This document shows, piece by piece, positions 29,996-42,900 of a stretch of DNA of 64,000 nucleotides. The translations under genes and the position numbers were made by a program. The first letter of the stretch is position 1. Each line of letters opens with the position of its first letter. This DNA comes from Sipunculus nudus (lineage: Eukaryota; Annelida; Sipuncula; Golfingiida; Sipunculidae), in contig CM049307.1 of the NCBI GenBank assembly GCA_026874595.1, positions 93,038,330-93,102,329 on the forward strand, in the 5' to 3' direction. Below the pieces are notes generated by a model. The model made no database searches. It was not told where the DNA came from and worked only from the letters and a program-made list of their open reading frames with translations.

Positions 29996-31380
29996 ACATT
30001 TTACAAGAAAATTTGTTGAATTTATTTTAACAGTATGTAGTATTTTAAAGCATTCATAAAAGTAAATAATTGTATGAACGAAGCAACCAAAAGGCATTTT
30101 TTTAACTATACTCACCTTGACGGGTATTGCATTTGTGGAGACTCAGTTTACAATAACGGAGATTAGATATATTTTTACATTAATTTTGCCAGAACCATCC
30201 ACAAGCGTCTTTATTATATGTCAGTGCCATCTTCAATTATATCTCCTCTCTTGCATCGATGGATAAATTGTTATATGGATCTTGTCGGCCCAAGACAAAG
30301 CAATCCGAACAAATGCGAAGAGTAAAAGGATGATGTATAAAAAACATAGAGAACAAAACCACATGGTGGAGGACAATGAAAAAATAAATTGAGAAAGTAC
30401 TGGATAGATGCCTGATGTTATGGCTGCTGCCTAATGCTCTTATTACCAAAAACATTAGAGAACACAGAATGCTTTCATGCACATTACAACGGTTATACTT
30501 AAAATTATGAGGAGAAAGCTGAAAATACAATTGTATCAGATTATAAAACATGAAGTGTTCTTTTCTTTAGAAAATTCCATAGAACTTAGTATTACAAGTT
30601 GTGAGACAAGAATATTAGACAGCCAACTGAATATTTCTGAACCGTTTGCATTGCATGTTAATGGTACACCTTAACAGTTAGGTCATACACAATGCTATAT
30701 TTAGTATTTGTCACGTGCTACCTTGTGAATGTTAAGTGCAACAGGTCTATTAGCCAAACTTTAAACTTTATCGCTGCATGTCGGTTTATGTACATATGAA
30801 TATTTTATACATCACGTTCGTGTTCTCTAGTATTTTTGCACACGATGTTTTTTAAATGGACACAAACAATATCCGAAAAAGAAGTTTGAAATTTTGCGTG
30901 CTCTTTCAGCGCAGCCTTTGTGCTTACCTTCGCTATGGAGAATGCGTGATGGTCATGTGTTTATCTCTACGTCCATCTATTTAATGTTTGTCTTTTTTGT
31001 GGGTGCTTTGTATAATCATTTGTTTACAAAAATAAAATAATGTTTTTTGTTTATCTGTTGATTTTGTATCACATTGTACCTGTGTATTGGCTATTGGGGC
31101 ATTAAACTAAATGTACTTTGTTTATCTCTTGACGAGGCTGTGTTTTCTAAATAAAACCCAAGGATTAGAGACGGTGAACGTTCCCTGAAGGCAGCAAGTT
31201 TTTAAAAGTCAAATCTTATATACATGTACCATTTTTCTTAGGTTTTAACCGCTAAAGTAGTTTGGGAAAAAAATCAATAAAAATTTGTTCCAGTTCAGAT
31301 CTTTAAACAAGTCAGCAGGTGTCTTACAGGTTGATCTGGTGGTTCCGTGGACAGAAATAGATTTACTGTTCAAGGGAGGA
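29996..31380. other. AT-rich intergenic DNA
   Basis: No supported gene. A splice-donor-like GCGAAG/GTAAGC on the minus strand near 30930 has no convincing acceptor in front of it. Confidence 0.4.
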
Positions 31381-31394
31381 AACGAACAGCTTAC

Positions 31395-31451
31395 CTCGAG
31401 ATAAAATGTTGTGTATGAAACCCGGCGCATGCGTGTTAAAGCAGCAGACAT
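31395..31451 (-). CDS. Candidate first coding exon (mitochondrial-presequence-like)
   Basis: On the minus strand ATG at 31451-31449 opens exactly 19 codons, MSAALTRMRRVSYTTFYLE, ending CTCGAG directly before the strong donor GTAAGC (phase 0). The peptide has several Arg, Ser/Thr and hydrophobic residues and only one acidic residue at its end, as matrix-targeting presequences do. Upstream is a perfect ETS site and the exon itself overlaps an NRF1 site, a pairing typical of genes for mitochondrial or housekeeping proteins. No following exon was identified to the left, so the gene remains hypothetical. Confidence 0.3.
31425..31433. promoter_or_regulatory. NRF1-type site
   Basis: GCGCATGCG is the core of the NRF1 palindrome. 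It lies inside the candidate exon 31395-31451. Confidence 0.4.
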
Positions 31452-31533
31452 GCAATACAAAACGCGGTAACACCTGCAACAAAATGCGGCCAAGCAGCTG
31501 GCGGGTAAATGTCTCGTCACCAAACAAGATCAG

Positions 31534-31543
31534 CACTTCCGGT
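31534..31543 (-). promoter_or_regulatory. ETS/GABP-type site
   Basis: The minus strand reads ACCGGAAGTG, a full ETS consensus, 83 bp upstream of the candidate ATG at 31451. Confidence 0.4.
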
Positions 31544-31559
31544 GATTGTTAGGCAATGA

Positions 31560-34080
31560 GAATGTAAAATATACAGCCGACTATTTAGTTTCTACCAAAC
31601 GAAACTTTTTACTTTTTTGCTGAGCCAGTAGGAAGCTCTGACATATTTGCTTCGTTATTGATTAAAATATGATAATTGCTTGCGATATTATAGAAAATGT
31701 TTTTGTACAAATTGCGTTTTCGGTAAATGCACTACTTTTTGCTACTTTGAGCAGAAAAGCAATAAATATGATTGATTATGACGTTATTCATACTGCAACA
31801 AAACTAAATGCTTGAGAATAAATGAAATATAAAGTTAGGCAGGCCAAGTATCAATGAATTATATTTTCGTAGATGGATTTCCGTGCAGAGGGCGTGACAT
31901 TCAAAACAGTATTAACAAATTTCTGTAACGTATGATATTTAATACATAGACACCTAATAAAGCGTGATAACAGTGATGCTGAATACATAGCTGGGATAAT
32001 GAAATTATTAAAATTGTACGATGTGTATAATATTATCAGATAGATAACTCTAATGATAAAACATAAATCTCGAGTATGTGGCCTAAGACATATATTTTGA
32101 ATAAGTTCAGACGTTAGGTTAATGTCGGCCACTCACCGCCAGTTATAATTCAGTAAAGTAAACAGTTCTTGTCACGAAAAAGGCAACATGGCCGAACGCC
32201 TCGTTTTAATTCAGGCCGGTGTACAGACTTCAGTTTACCCCCATTTAGGTCCCCCCCCCCCCCCAACTCCGGTAATCTCCAACTTGAGAATACTGCTGGG
32301 GTTAGTCTGAATCAAATTACAGGTTACGCCCGCGGTGTTCAGATTACAATCCCCCCCCCCTCCGCCTGATTGAAGCCCCTAACTGAGTGTTCTCAAGCTT
32401 AAAACTTATGTTACATTATTTCAATAAACCACGTGGCTGGTACGTCAATAAATATTTGGAAAAAAAGTTGTCTCAAATTGTATATTGTTATTTTATCTTG
32501 TTATTTTATTCACATTTATTCATTTTACTTATATTGACTCATACACTAATACCAATACGAATGACATTTTACATGCAAACATAACAACCAAATTTGAGAA
32601 ATACAGGATAAATATTAAAGAATTGTCAGGAAAATATACATACATGAAGAAACAACTATTTTTAGGGAGCAACTTAAAACTCAATGTGTTATCTGAAATC
32701 AATTTTAGTTTTAAACGGGAATCCAAACCCGCTACGCCGGGTTGCGACCTGAGCATCTGCTCTGCGGGCCGCGATCATGGCTCTGTCTACCATAATTACT
32801 TTACCTATCTGTTTCTTTGGCTAAATAAATAATCTGTGTCTGCCTTTGCTGCTACATTCATTTCCGCTTGTCACTTTTACTTTTCTGTTATTAATATATT
32901 ATTGTCATTTCTTTCACAATGTTATAATAACCCGGCATGTAACAAATATTAAAATTTGTTTTTAATACTAGAATTGTTTGATATATATTTTTTTATTCAA
33001 GCTATACGATATTAATATTCAAAACCAACTGAATTAATTGATGGAGAGTTTCTTTACGTTGATGTCCCATGGCATTGTTGTCAGCTAGGTGACAAATAGT
33101 GAATGAGAAAATACCTTGAACCTGTTTAAACATGTTATGAGAGGGGGCCGCCTGGCTTTTTCACATATCACATATGTTAGACATGCATGACATTGAGTGT
33201 TTTCTTCTTAATATATTATTGAATCAGCCTGCCAACATTACGCTCAAAATTGTTTGCTTTTGAAAATATAAATAAGCTTTCACTGGGCGCGATTAGTAGG
33301 ACAAAACATAGACATAGCGCGCATGCAATCTAGTGGTAACAACTGGGTCCACTTGGTGGCCTTTTTGGTCGTACAGTTTCATAAATAAAGTTGTTTTCAA
33401 GCTTGAAACCGGAGTTTCATTTTTCTTCTCCTTGTTTGGCAGTTGTCACGCATGCGCAAGATCGGACCTATGGTCATAGATATTTGTTACGGTAAACAGA
33501 CAGACGAGGGCTGTGTTAACTCATACAAAAAACAGTAACGTGTTAACAGTTGAATTGAGGAGAGTAAGTCCGTGTGCAAGGATGGTTTTTCTAGGAAACT
33601 TTCGTCAACCAAATTAAACTAATAGCGTGAATTTATTCACATATTATTGCACATGTTTAAGGAATGCAACTTAACACACTTTTATGAGCTTCCCCTTCAG
33701 ACGTGCTAGTGAGTCCTCCCCTTGTTTGAAAAGTACCCCTGGTGTCACCCTGGGCCAGCCAAGCCTGGTCAATACACAATGGTTGCTCCAGTACAGTGAT
33801 GTCAGGACTCTAGTCCACTTATCTATGGTCTCGACCTCGGACTTGGACTCGTATGTTCTGGACTCGGACTTGTACCAGGACTCGGAGGTCAGAACTTAAG
33901 AAATTATCTCGGGTCCAGTAGACAATGCTCTATCACATACTATCAAGGCTTCTATACATGCGCGAACTACCAAAAACATATTAGACATTAACAATAGACT
34001 ATGCTTATTAAGCGTAAGTAAAGAGCATGTATAAACCTAGTAAAATAAATCAAGGAGATGTGTGTTGAGCCCGGACATGT
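31560..34080. other. Intergenic DNA with C-runs and simple repeats
   Basis: No gene found. Poly-C runs near 32250 and 32350 and a short degenerate repeat of GACTCGGACTTG around 33830-33890 account for the local open frames. Confidence 0.45.
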
Positions 34081-34084
34081 TCTC

Positions 34085-34235
34085 GGCATCCTAGATTACC
34101 AAATTTCCGACCAAATTTTACGGGCTTGGTCCCCCTTTCCCGGACACGGGGACTTTTTTAAGGTTTTTATGAGTCCTCTTTGGTGGGACGCCCTTCCCCC
34201 TTTCCTATATCCTGAATCCGCCCCTGGTATATGGT
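34085..34235. mobile_element. Partial MITE of the GGATCC-ended type
   Basis: The segment carries CTTGGTCCCCCTTTCC, GGTGGGACGCCCTTCCCCCT and ends CCTGAATCCGCCCCTGG, resembling the body and right end of the element at 41696-41886. The left end is not preserved. Confidence 0.4.
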
Positions 34236-36515
34236 AATAAGCGGGTATTCTTTTAATCTGAGAGAGTCAAAGATCCATGCAGTAAAATGTATGTTAAGTT
34301 TGTGGAAGATAATTCGATCTTCAGAGAAAAAAAAAACATTTGGAGAGAAGATACATGGTATTAATTAGAATGCAGAGAACAATTCAGCAATGTTCATTTT
34401 TATCATTAAATGCACAACAATCACTACACGGAGAAGACATTGCCTTGATTTATTCAACAAAATATGAAATATGATTATATAATGGGTGATATATTTTGAC
34501 CTTATGCGGAATCATAAAAGGTCAAGCACACATGGGCATTAAGATCAAATAATAAAAAAAAGTAAATGAACTGAAATTCTTATTTCATGTGTTCGTCCGT
34601 GCATTACTGGTTCTTCAGTTCTCACATAGGGATATGAAGATAAAATTACCTTATATTCTGTATTGCTTGCAGGTAGGTTTAAAGTCGTAAAAGTCCTGAT
34701 TGCATAAAACAGTAGGCGATCTGACCCATTGGGGGAGCATATAACAGACGACATTTCGATAATGTTGTAGCCTCTTATTTAAACTTCAGAGGCAGATTTC
34801 ATCAGTCAGCCCTTCATTACATGTGTTAAAGTCTCTGATATCCGCCCGTATCTCGTCTGGTGGAGTTTATTGATCAAGCATGCTGTGAATTCATTGGCCT
34901 TCTGTTGTCACGGTCGTTTTGGGCGTCCATGAATCCTCTGGGGCATCCCGGCTAACAGGTTTCAGGCATCATTGTCACAGCCACCTGTAGCAGACGACAG
35001 CATTCTTCTTCCCCCCGTGTCTCCTGTATTACCATCAAATCCCGCCAAAATGCCGCCGTCCCCTATCCCGTCGTGAATACAAGATGATCTACATGGCCCA
35101 CGAGTCAAGCACAAGCTGAAATTCATGATGTAACAGAAGCAAGCCATAATACAGATTCTGAAATGTTTCTAAGGTAAATGTTGTAGTGGTTTTATCTTAG
35201 AATATGTAGTTACCGGTTAATTGTTCATAATATTCACTTGGAATTTGGTCAATGTTGGGAGATATTTTATTGATAAAACCTGGAATTAGTGAAAGATGAT
35301 TTGTATATTCCAAGCAGAGTCACATATTTATTTATGTAAAATTACCATATATTGATATCCCATTCTGACAATTGCTTGTTTATCAGCGACTGCATGGAGA
35401 AAGAAACAGAAGTTTTGGTGAACCTAGTGGAATAATTCATACTGATTTTCGCAACATGCAGCCTAACCACGTGCTGTCAAATCAGCCAAATTATGCTACG
35501 TGATATCACGACCACAGTTACCTAGGTGGAACTGGTTGCAGTCGTGATGGCAGCGTTGCCGATAGCGGCTATATGAATAAATTAACTTCTTCTCAAGTAA
35601 ACAAGCTTTGAAATAAAAGCACCGACATAAAAGAAGCGTGGGTCATCAAGTGCGAAGGTCATTAAGTAGTGTTTCTATTATGTTCAATGATTGCGTACAA
35701 ATAGATTCAACCAGAACCGAAACAAAAATCTGAACTATTAAAGATTAAGCTAGTTTATATTTCTGATTTTGGCCTTTTAAGATCTGTTAAAGATCATTCT
35801 TTTTGTTTTAAGATAGAAAAATACCCACAGAGCTTTTAATTTAAAAAAAAGATAACCAATGACGAGTATCGTAAAAATGAAGCGTATCGACAATACGTAT
35901 CGGGTAGCGCTCATAGTATATTGCTCAATAGTCTGACGATACCCAGTGCCAGCTCCCAATGCATTTCCAGCTCACGTAAGTGTAGAGGATCTTTTATCCC
36001 GAGGAGAGGAGATGCTTATGGACAGTATCCACTGTACTAGCGAAAAGAACGTATCAATAATGATTACAAATGAACGTGCAACATCTTTAAATCACAGAAA
36101 TTATGGCTCAGATGCTATAAGGGATAAAATCCTTGACACAGAGGGTAACATGGGTGCATATGCTAATGACATTTAAAAAAAGAAAACTGGTGAGATTAGA
36201 AATTATATCTCCACCATTATCACGATACCTGGATGTCCGGTGGTAATTACAGTTTTATCTTTCAGTTTCTGTGTAAATTTAATCACGTCTCATATTAATC
36301 ATTCATTTGCTGATTACCTGTAATTTAATTGATGTACCACGTGCTTTGCGCACGTGACGGTTCCTGTAAAATAAATTGATCACAAATGAGAACTTGGTGT
36401 TGGTAAAATACAACAAAACAAGTTCCTGTCGGCCTATCTGCGTTATTTCGCAAGCGTTTTGATAACGATCAACGCAAGGATAAATCCAATATAAAGGCTA
36501 CTTTTAAAGTTTGCA
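34236..36515. other. Unassigned intergenic DNA
   Basis: Frames at 34962-35147 (minus) and 35946-36176 (plus, containing VSVEDLLSRGEEMLMDS) have no family match I can name and lack splice or promoter support. Confidence 0.35.
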
Positions 36516-36522
36516 ATTCTAC

Positions 36523-36533
36523 GTATATATATA

Positions 36534-36571
<38 letters not shown>
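36523..36571. repeat. (TA)n microsatellite
   Basis: A TA run directly before a pogo-like terminus. Confidence 0.95.
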
Positions 36572-36572
<1 letters not shown>

Positions 36573-36690
36573 GCAGTTAAACCTGTGTAATAAGACCACC
36601 TTAGGGACTGGCCAAAAGAGGTCTTAAGAGACAAATGTTAATTACTTAATGTTTTCGGTTCACTCCAAGGTGGTGTATATATATGTGTGT
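36573..36690 (+). mobile_element. pogo/Tigger-like terminus or MITE remnant
   Basis: The sequence CAGTTAAACCTGTGTAATAA followed by GACCACCTTAGGGACTGG begins with CAGT next to a TA tract and has the 'aagaccacct' form of Tigger ends. The other end is not clear; a (GT)n run follows at 36686-36703. Confidence 0.45.
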
Positions 36691-36704
36691 GTGTGTGTGT
36701 GTAC

Positions 36705-38260
36705 AAATCAAATATTGTGGTAAGCTTTATAATCGGGAGGCAGAAATTTCGCGATTTATTCATTTTGGAATGTTTTGCGAGGGTTTCATTTTCTCGATTG
36801 CACAAGAATCTATGAACTCAAAGTACAATGATATTAACATTTATTAATAAATAAAAAGAAACAATACCCTACTTATTACCGTTATAGTCATTGTATTATA
36901 ACCTGTCTCATAATCGATGTTTTGACAATTAACATTAAGTGTTTGTTGTTAATTTCCAAACCATGTTTTAGAGGTGTAATAACTAATTCATTTGTGCAGA
37001 ATCTGCAGATGCATCATATCCTCTTGTTCATCCTCGAGAAAAGGGCAGCTTATTCCCGAGGCTTTCATATTTGCGATTATATGCCATTTGCGAATATCGC
37101 GAAAATCAAACCCTCGCGAACAAAATGCAACCACATTATTTCTTGAAGCAGTCTTTTCACAACCGAAACTAAGATTAGGTACATGATATTGTTTTCGACA
37201 TCAAGGTATAATGGCTGGTGCCTTCCCGCAAAATAAGGATTTCATGAAGAAAACAAAAATTGTAGAAAAAGACTATATTTTCGACTTTGATACTGTGTGG
37301 TGATAAAGAAAATCATTATAATCTTACTTTTACTTTTACTATTACTCCTTTTTCAAACACACTGGGATTTAAAAGCAGTGTTTGAACCTAGATTTTAAAA
37401 CGAGTCAAAACGAAAGGCAGTTATATTACGTAAATAAAGAGCACTTTACTACACAAACTCCCGTGATCTTTAATTTTTAAATCTAGTTATACATATCTAA
37501 AGACATTCATAACAGTACTCATTTTTTACAACAGTTCCTTGCTTGAAGACTGATGTACAATTATGATGCTTAATGACACTCTTTACATCACTGGATCATA
37601 ATTATAACCAACTCATGTTTCTCTTAGAATTTAAAATATTTAAGAAATATACGCTTTTAATAGTATACACAGTAGGGTGACTATCGCATGCAATTTTTGT
37701 TTTGCAATAAATAAATTGCGATTTGTTGTAGCATATATGACATTCCACGGTAATGAGGTATCGCGATATTTTTCATTTATTTTGTGACAGGAAATATTTA
37801 TTTTCTGACACAATGAAAGTATATGCAGAGTTGTTTATTTCACACATATTCAAAAATATGGCATATTATTCCGTTATTGCTTACTCATCGTTGACAGAAC
37901 TCGAAGAAAAAGATAAAATAAGTGTTTTTAATGTTTCCTGCACGCCTTACATATGTAAGGTAGTAGGTAACTTGGCAAGAGGAGCATTCTAGACTAGATT
38001 CTCCCGGAGAGAAAAAGTGGTATGCACAATCACAGTCGTATACCACATCGCAAGATTGCTGATCGTTGTCATGTGCAATGAAACTGTTCAACTGACACTT
38101 GATCTTCCTGCAGTTACATAGGATGTAATGACGGAATCTTAAGAAACAATTATTAATAGTTATTATGTTCCATACTTTTTTCTTATTCTGTGGCACTCCT
38201 TTCTTTTTATGTACCATAACATCATTGAGTAGAAGATGATATTTCCTTGGAAGGAAATTG
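36705..38260. other. AT-rich intergenic DNA
   Basis: No gene or recognised repeat. It is the unique flank to the left of the tandem array. Confidence 0.4.
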
Positions 38261-38663
38261 GAAGAAAATGTCTAAATCCTGTCAGGAATAGGAAATACGA
38301 CACAAAGCAGTGAACAGCATGAAAACGTAACCTTGTGCAGTGAACAAGCGTCAACAACCCGGCCGTTACCTTTGCCTTTATCAGCTTGATGTACAAGTTA
38401 GCTGATTTCACTCAGGCAGTACTTTAGGTAATTCTAAACATCCGAGTTTCCTTAGAGAAGAAACATTAATAATCGATTAATATTCGATTAGCGGTCGTTA
38501 TGTTTCTTTCAATCTCGGAACATGATTTTACGAGATATACCAACCACAGGTATTTATCTTCTTGCTGCGTGTAGGGGAAGAACAGTGAATATGAGTGTGT
38601 AACAAAACTGGGAGAAAAAAATGAATACTTTGACCGACAGTTAAAACCACTGGTGTACTATAA

Positions 38664-39030
38664 ATAAATGAATGCCGTTTCCGTCTGGAGTTTGTTCGGC
38701 TATTTAGGTAATCTATTCTCCCGCAGCGGTGAAGAAGATAAAGCCATTATAACGTACACAATCGGACTTGAGGAGCAGACTGCGGACCTCCTGTGTCATT
38801 TGTCTCAAACCCTGACTAGAGAGTATATTTGAGGACGCCACTAATATAATAATCGCCTCTTTCTTAAAAAAACACTTAAAACGATTCTCTGGGCAAAGGA
38901 AAGACTTTAACGTTCATAACAAAAAATATATGCTTCAAACTGTCTGAAACCTAATTAAGGACATAGGCTAGACGCTACTTTTCAGTAACAATGTGAACTA
39001 AAGCGCCCCCATCAATGTTTTAAGGAGCAC
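38664..39030 (+). repeat. Nested duplication inside unit 1, copy a
   Basis: The block from TTTCCGTCTGGAGTTTGTTC through GGACTTGAGGAGCAGACTGC and CAAACTGTCTGAAACC to AAGCGCCCCCATCAATGTTT has a diverged partner about 1.49 kb downstream. Confidence 0.65.
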
Positions 39031-40153
39031 TTTTTTGGGAGTGCATCAATATGTGCCCTAAATGGGTAGAATAATATTTATAATAAATTATCTATAATAC
39101 CCTATATTTTATAACAATTCTATTCACGAAGACCGTGTTTTGTTAAGATTATAAAACATGCAGATCTCTTACTGTAGTCCACCGCCTTTGAAAATAAATA
39201 GACTCAATATGAATTTGTTATACTTGTCCACAATCCAGAAATTATTTCACGATATTATCAGCAAACAGTGATTACACTGACATGATGATATTTAAAAAGT
39301 GAAATAAAGTCTGAAAATAAACTGCCATTCATATGTCAAATGGTTCACATTTTTCAATTTTTTATTTGATTATTTTACTTGTGTGAATTTTTAATGTTGC
39401 TGCTGTCGAAGACTCTTGTTTATTAAACACGATTGAAAAATAATAACAAACCGGCTAGAATTACAGAAATTATTTGAAGGATGACGAAAGTAATAATAAA
39501 ATGCTTGCTCTGCCCATGATAATAGAATCTGTTAGAATTAGTCTATGGGATCATAATAAAAATAATAGTAATAAAAAAAGTTTGCTCTGCCAGTAAAAAT
39601 AAAATCTGATAGAATAAGTCCATGGATCAGGTCCGTGGCGTAGTCAGGTTGTGAATGCTAAAAGTTAATTAGTTAATCCCAGGTTTAGAGCTATCACCAT
39701 TTATTAATATACCGATATACCGACCAGTACCTGTGGTAAGAGTATATAATATATGAACAGGTACATCCCTGGGGAAACTCGAACAACAGGCAGAACGACA
39801 GTTTGTGAACACACCAACTCTACGGCTGAGACATTGATGATTTAATCCGATTTTCGGAATAGTTTAACAATTTATTATCCATTTTATCCATGGGCTCCAA
39901 ATAGAAAAAAATCTTAATTCTTGTTCGGTTTCAGCTTACAGTTTCGTGGAGATTATATGTTTGATATTAAGTTTTGCCCGTTCCTTCGAAAATCGTCTCC
40001 TTTGTCAATATTTGGATATACAGCGCCACCCATCCAACTTTTACAATCAAGGCAATCCAGAATATTCCATAAGAAAATCTTCACTTCCTGGAAGAGAAAT
40101 ATGTACAAACATTCCAAACCATGACTGTGGGTCTAATTGCTTGGACAAAGGTT

Positions 40154-40515
40154 TCCGAAATGAATGTTTTCTCCTCCTGGAGTTTGTTCGGCAAACTCGG
40201 TAATGAATTCTTATAAAAAAGCCCCGACATAGGATTGTACCAATACATACACAATAGGACTTGTGAGCAGACGGCTGAACTCTGCTGTCATTAGACTCAA
40301 CTGTTGATGAGAAAGTATATTTTAAGGAAGAAAAATTGCTCGTGAGTCGACTTTCACCTCTTTTGGAAAAAAAAGCTTTCGAGACATGGGAACGAAAGTT
40401 CTGCTTTAAAAAGTATTCAAACTGTCTGAAACTTAATTAAGTACAAAGGCTAGACGTTAAATCTCTTTAACAAGGTATAAAAAGCGCCCTCACCAATATT
40501 TGAGGACGACAAAAG
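40154..40515 (+). repeat. Nested duplication inside unit 1, copy b
   Basis: Contains the matching landmarks CTGGAGTTTGTTCGGC, GGACTTGTGAGCAGAC, CAAACTGTCTGAAACTTAAT and AAAGCGCCCTCACCAATATT, in the same order as copy a but clearly diverged. Confidence 0.65.
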
Positions 40516-41628
40516 GCCAATTTGCTTTTATGGTACGGCGCTGAGAAATAGAGAAATCCTTGTGTTCTTATATTCCCTACACAATTGCATTTAACTGAAA
40601 GGGTTCTTGATATTTTTTCCTTTATTGTCAAAGGAATAGTCTTTTTAATCTGCATATAAATGTAGAACCTCATTTATCTTTCTCAATATATTTGTTAACA
40701 TTTTTTTATTCAGCGTAAATTGAATATCAGTGGCATTATGAATACAATATAACTCTTTGCAACTGAAGTGCAAGTATCACTTAAGTTTTAGCGAAAATGT
40801 ATACCATGCCACGTAACCTTTTATTGTGCTATAAAATATGAGACTGAGCGGATTGGTAGGGTAACATCGCACGGTATACTGACTTATACGTAAATAAAAA
40901 AAATGATGTATTCGTTTGGGCTGTTTAAGCTAAAATACATTTTTCCATATACGTGGCACTCTTTGACCATGTTTCGTTGTGAACCGTCTCCCCCTCCCCC
41001 CGCCTCCAAAACGCATTAAAGATTAATTGTTTCCGGTGTTGGGGGGAGGGGGGGGGGAATTCACATATATTTGTTAAGAACCGTTGTATATAGGGAAGGG
41101 GAAATATAAAAAATATCACCAGTACTTTTTTAAATTGATAAACTAGAATAAGAATCTCCTTTAATATCAGTCATGTGTTCACGTGTATATACGTATGTGT
41201 TTCATGTGTGAACACAGTCATGCTTTAGCAACAAGAGATCACCTTGCGAGTAGCAGAATAAATAAATAAAAACGGGTGGTTTCCACACGAAGACAAAGGA
41301 ATGGTCCTTTAACAAATAATTTAATAAATAGTTAAATAAATAATTAACGTAATCTGTCAGAGAGAATCTTCTCGGACGACAAGTGAAGGGAGGTTCACAG
41401 GATACCAAATTGCAGCGACATCTCTCCATTGTGAACAACACTGCCAGCTTCTTGGTAGCACGATTTCCATAATCTTGAACCTTATTTGGTATTGAGTTTT
41501 AACATTAAATATACTAGCAGTGCAGAGAGTATATTGATGAATTTTTATCTGACTGTTATCAACTGTTGTTATACTTAGTATAGTAAATAATATGTAATAT
41601 TATTGTCTTGAACTTACTTAGAGGGTTC

Positions 41629-41630
<2 letters not shown>

Positions 41631-41688
<58 letters not shown>
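41631..41688. repeat. (TA)n microsatellite at unit 1/2 junction
   Basis: A pure TA run on the left of the inserted MITE. Confidence 0.95.
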
Positions 41689-41690
<2 letters not shown>

Positions 41691-41695
41691 AAAGC

Positions 41696-41886
41696 GGATC
41701 CAGGGGAGAGGTACAGGGGGTCCTGACCCCCCCCCTCTTTTTTGCATCCGCTGCAAGCTTTTTAAAGGGTTTCAGACAAAATTTTGTGGTCTTGACCCCC
41801 CTCTTTTCCTGACCTGGTGATCTTTTTTATTTAGTTTTTCCATTATTCCTCCTTGGTTGGACCCCCTTTTCCTAATTCCTGGATCC
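41696..41886. mobile_element. MITE with GGATCCAGG ends inside (TA)n
   Basis: GGATCCAGG at 41696-41704 and CCTGGATCC at 41878-41886 are perfect inverted termini around a 190-bp C/T-rich body with no coding capacity. TA tracts lie on both sides, consistent with insertion into (TA)n. A partial relative is at 34085-34235. Confidence 0.55.
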
Positions 41887-41890
41887 CCAC

Positions 41891-41891
<1 letters not shown>

Positions 41892-41962
<71 letters not shown>
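41892..41962. repeat. (TA)n microsatellite at unit 1/2 junction
   Basis: The TA run to the right of the MITE. Confidence 0.95.
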
Positions 41963-41965
<3 letters not shown>

Positions 41966-42669
41966 ACATATTGATCATTTATATTTGTTTATATGAACTA
42001 TGAATTTTATGGTTTCTTATCATTCATTAATATAATAACAAAATAAAAAAAAAGTTTATGCAGATCAATTTATATATGACAATTTTACTAACTAATGTAT
42101 TTATTTAAGCACTAACTTGTTGTTGACATTATTTTTAATCAAATTACGTTCTTTAGGTTTTACATGTGTAAACAGAGAATTTGGACTTGTCTCAGTACAG
42201 AACGGGAAAGGTGCCGGTACTTTATCTTAATGCAGTTTCTTATAAGACCTGAGAAAAGAATATTTTTTTAATGAACGTGTTAAGCACCTCTTTTTTGTTT
42301 TATGGGAATATTCTCATATACCATAAACTTGGTTAAGTCATCGAACAGACATATTTCCTTGGACCGACCGTAGATCTATGGCATATCAGGCCTACTTACA
42401 CACTTCAATTAAAACGTCTAAAGACATGGTAGCGGCTCTCACTTTAGACCTGTCATTAATCCCAGCCCATTTAAATATCCAAAATACCTATTTTTTTCTA
42501 CAAAAAAAAAACAGTTTAACACGTTTAAAGAAGATAAATTTAGTTGGGTAAAGATTAACTAACATACGAAACGCTTGCGATCTAAAGCCACGTTTTCATT
42601 TTCATGAATTTGACGCCAAATGGCCACGATGTTAAAATCGGCCTGTCGAGTGAAAAAAAAAATCATTAA

Positions 42670-42900
42670 GGGGATGATCCTGTACGAGAGGAGTACGATG
42701 CCAGTACGAATTGCTACGACAGTGACACGCTGGTAGAAAGATATAACACGGAACTTTTAAGAATTTTCACGACACAGTTACGCCGCCTGAGAAACTGGTA
42801 CGATATCTTCAAGCCTTTCCACGATTGGGCTACGATTGTGGACGATGCATTTCTCAAGTCCATTAAAAAAATGAGGACTCCTATGAACCAAAACTTATAA
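42670..42900 (+). pseudogene. Conserved decayed coding block, unit 2 copy
   Basis: This is the most open of four copies: 76 codons after a stop and up to TAA at 42898-42900. It includes TNCYDSDTLVERYNTELLRI, then TTQLRRLRNWYDIFKPFHDW and, after that, DDAFLKSIKKM. Other copies carry a base insertion after the FHDWAT block that moves this last part to another frame, yet the part stays mostly open in its own frame in units 3 and 4. That pattern suggests a once real C-terminus. I do not recognise the protein. No start codon or promoter is attached. Confidence 0.4.

Larger units (their letters stand above)
38261..41630. repeat. Macro-repeat array, unit 1 (partial)
   Basis: From AATCCTGTCAGG onward this region aligns with 43450-46350, 50410-52650 and 57460-60240. 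Its last 350 bp align with 61870-62190 and 55905-56020. It lacks the unit head (the stretch seen at 42030-43440) and the L2-like LINE fragment. It contains an older internal duplication, 38664-39030 and 40154-40515, present in the other units too. Nothing in it codes for a recognisable protein. Confidence 0.75.

Noticed and set aside
34962-35147. Minus-strand Gly/Cys-rich frame as a small secreted peptide
   Set aside because: No signal peptide pattern, promoter or splice support.
41030-41060. G-quadruplex regulatory element in a G-run
   Set aside because: A poly-G/poly-C simple run; similar runs occur at several unrelated sites and nothing links it to a gene.
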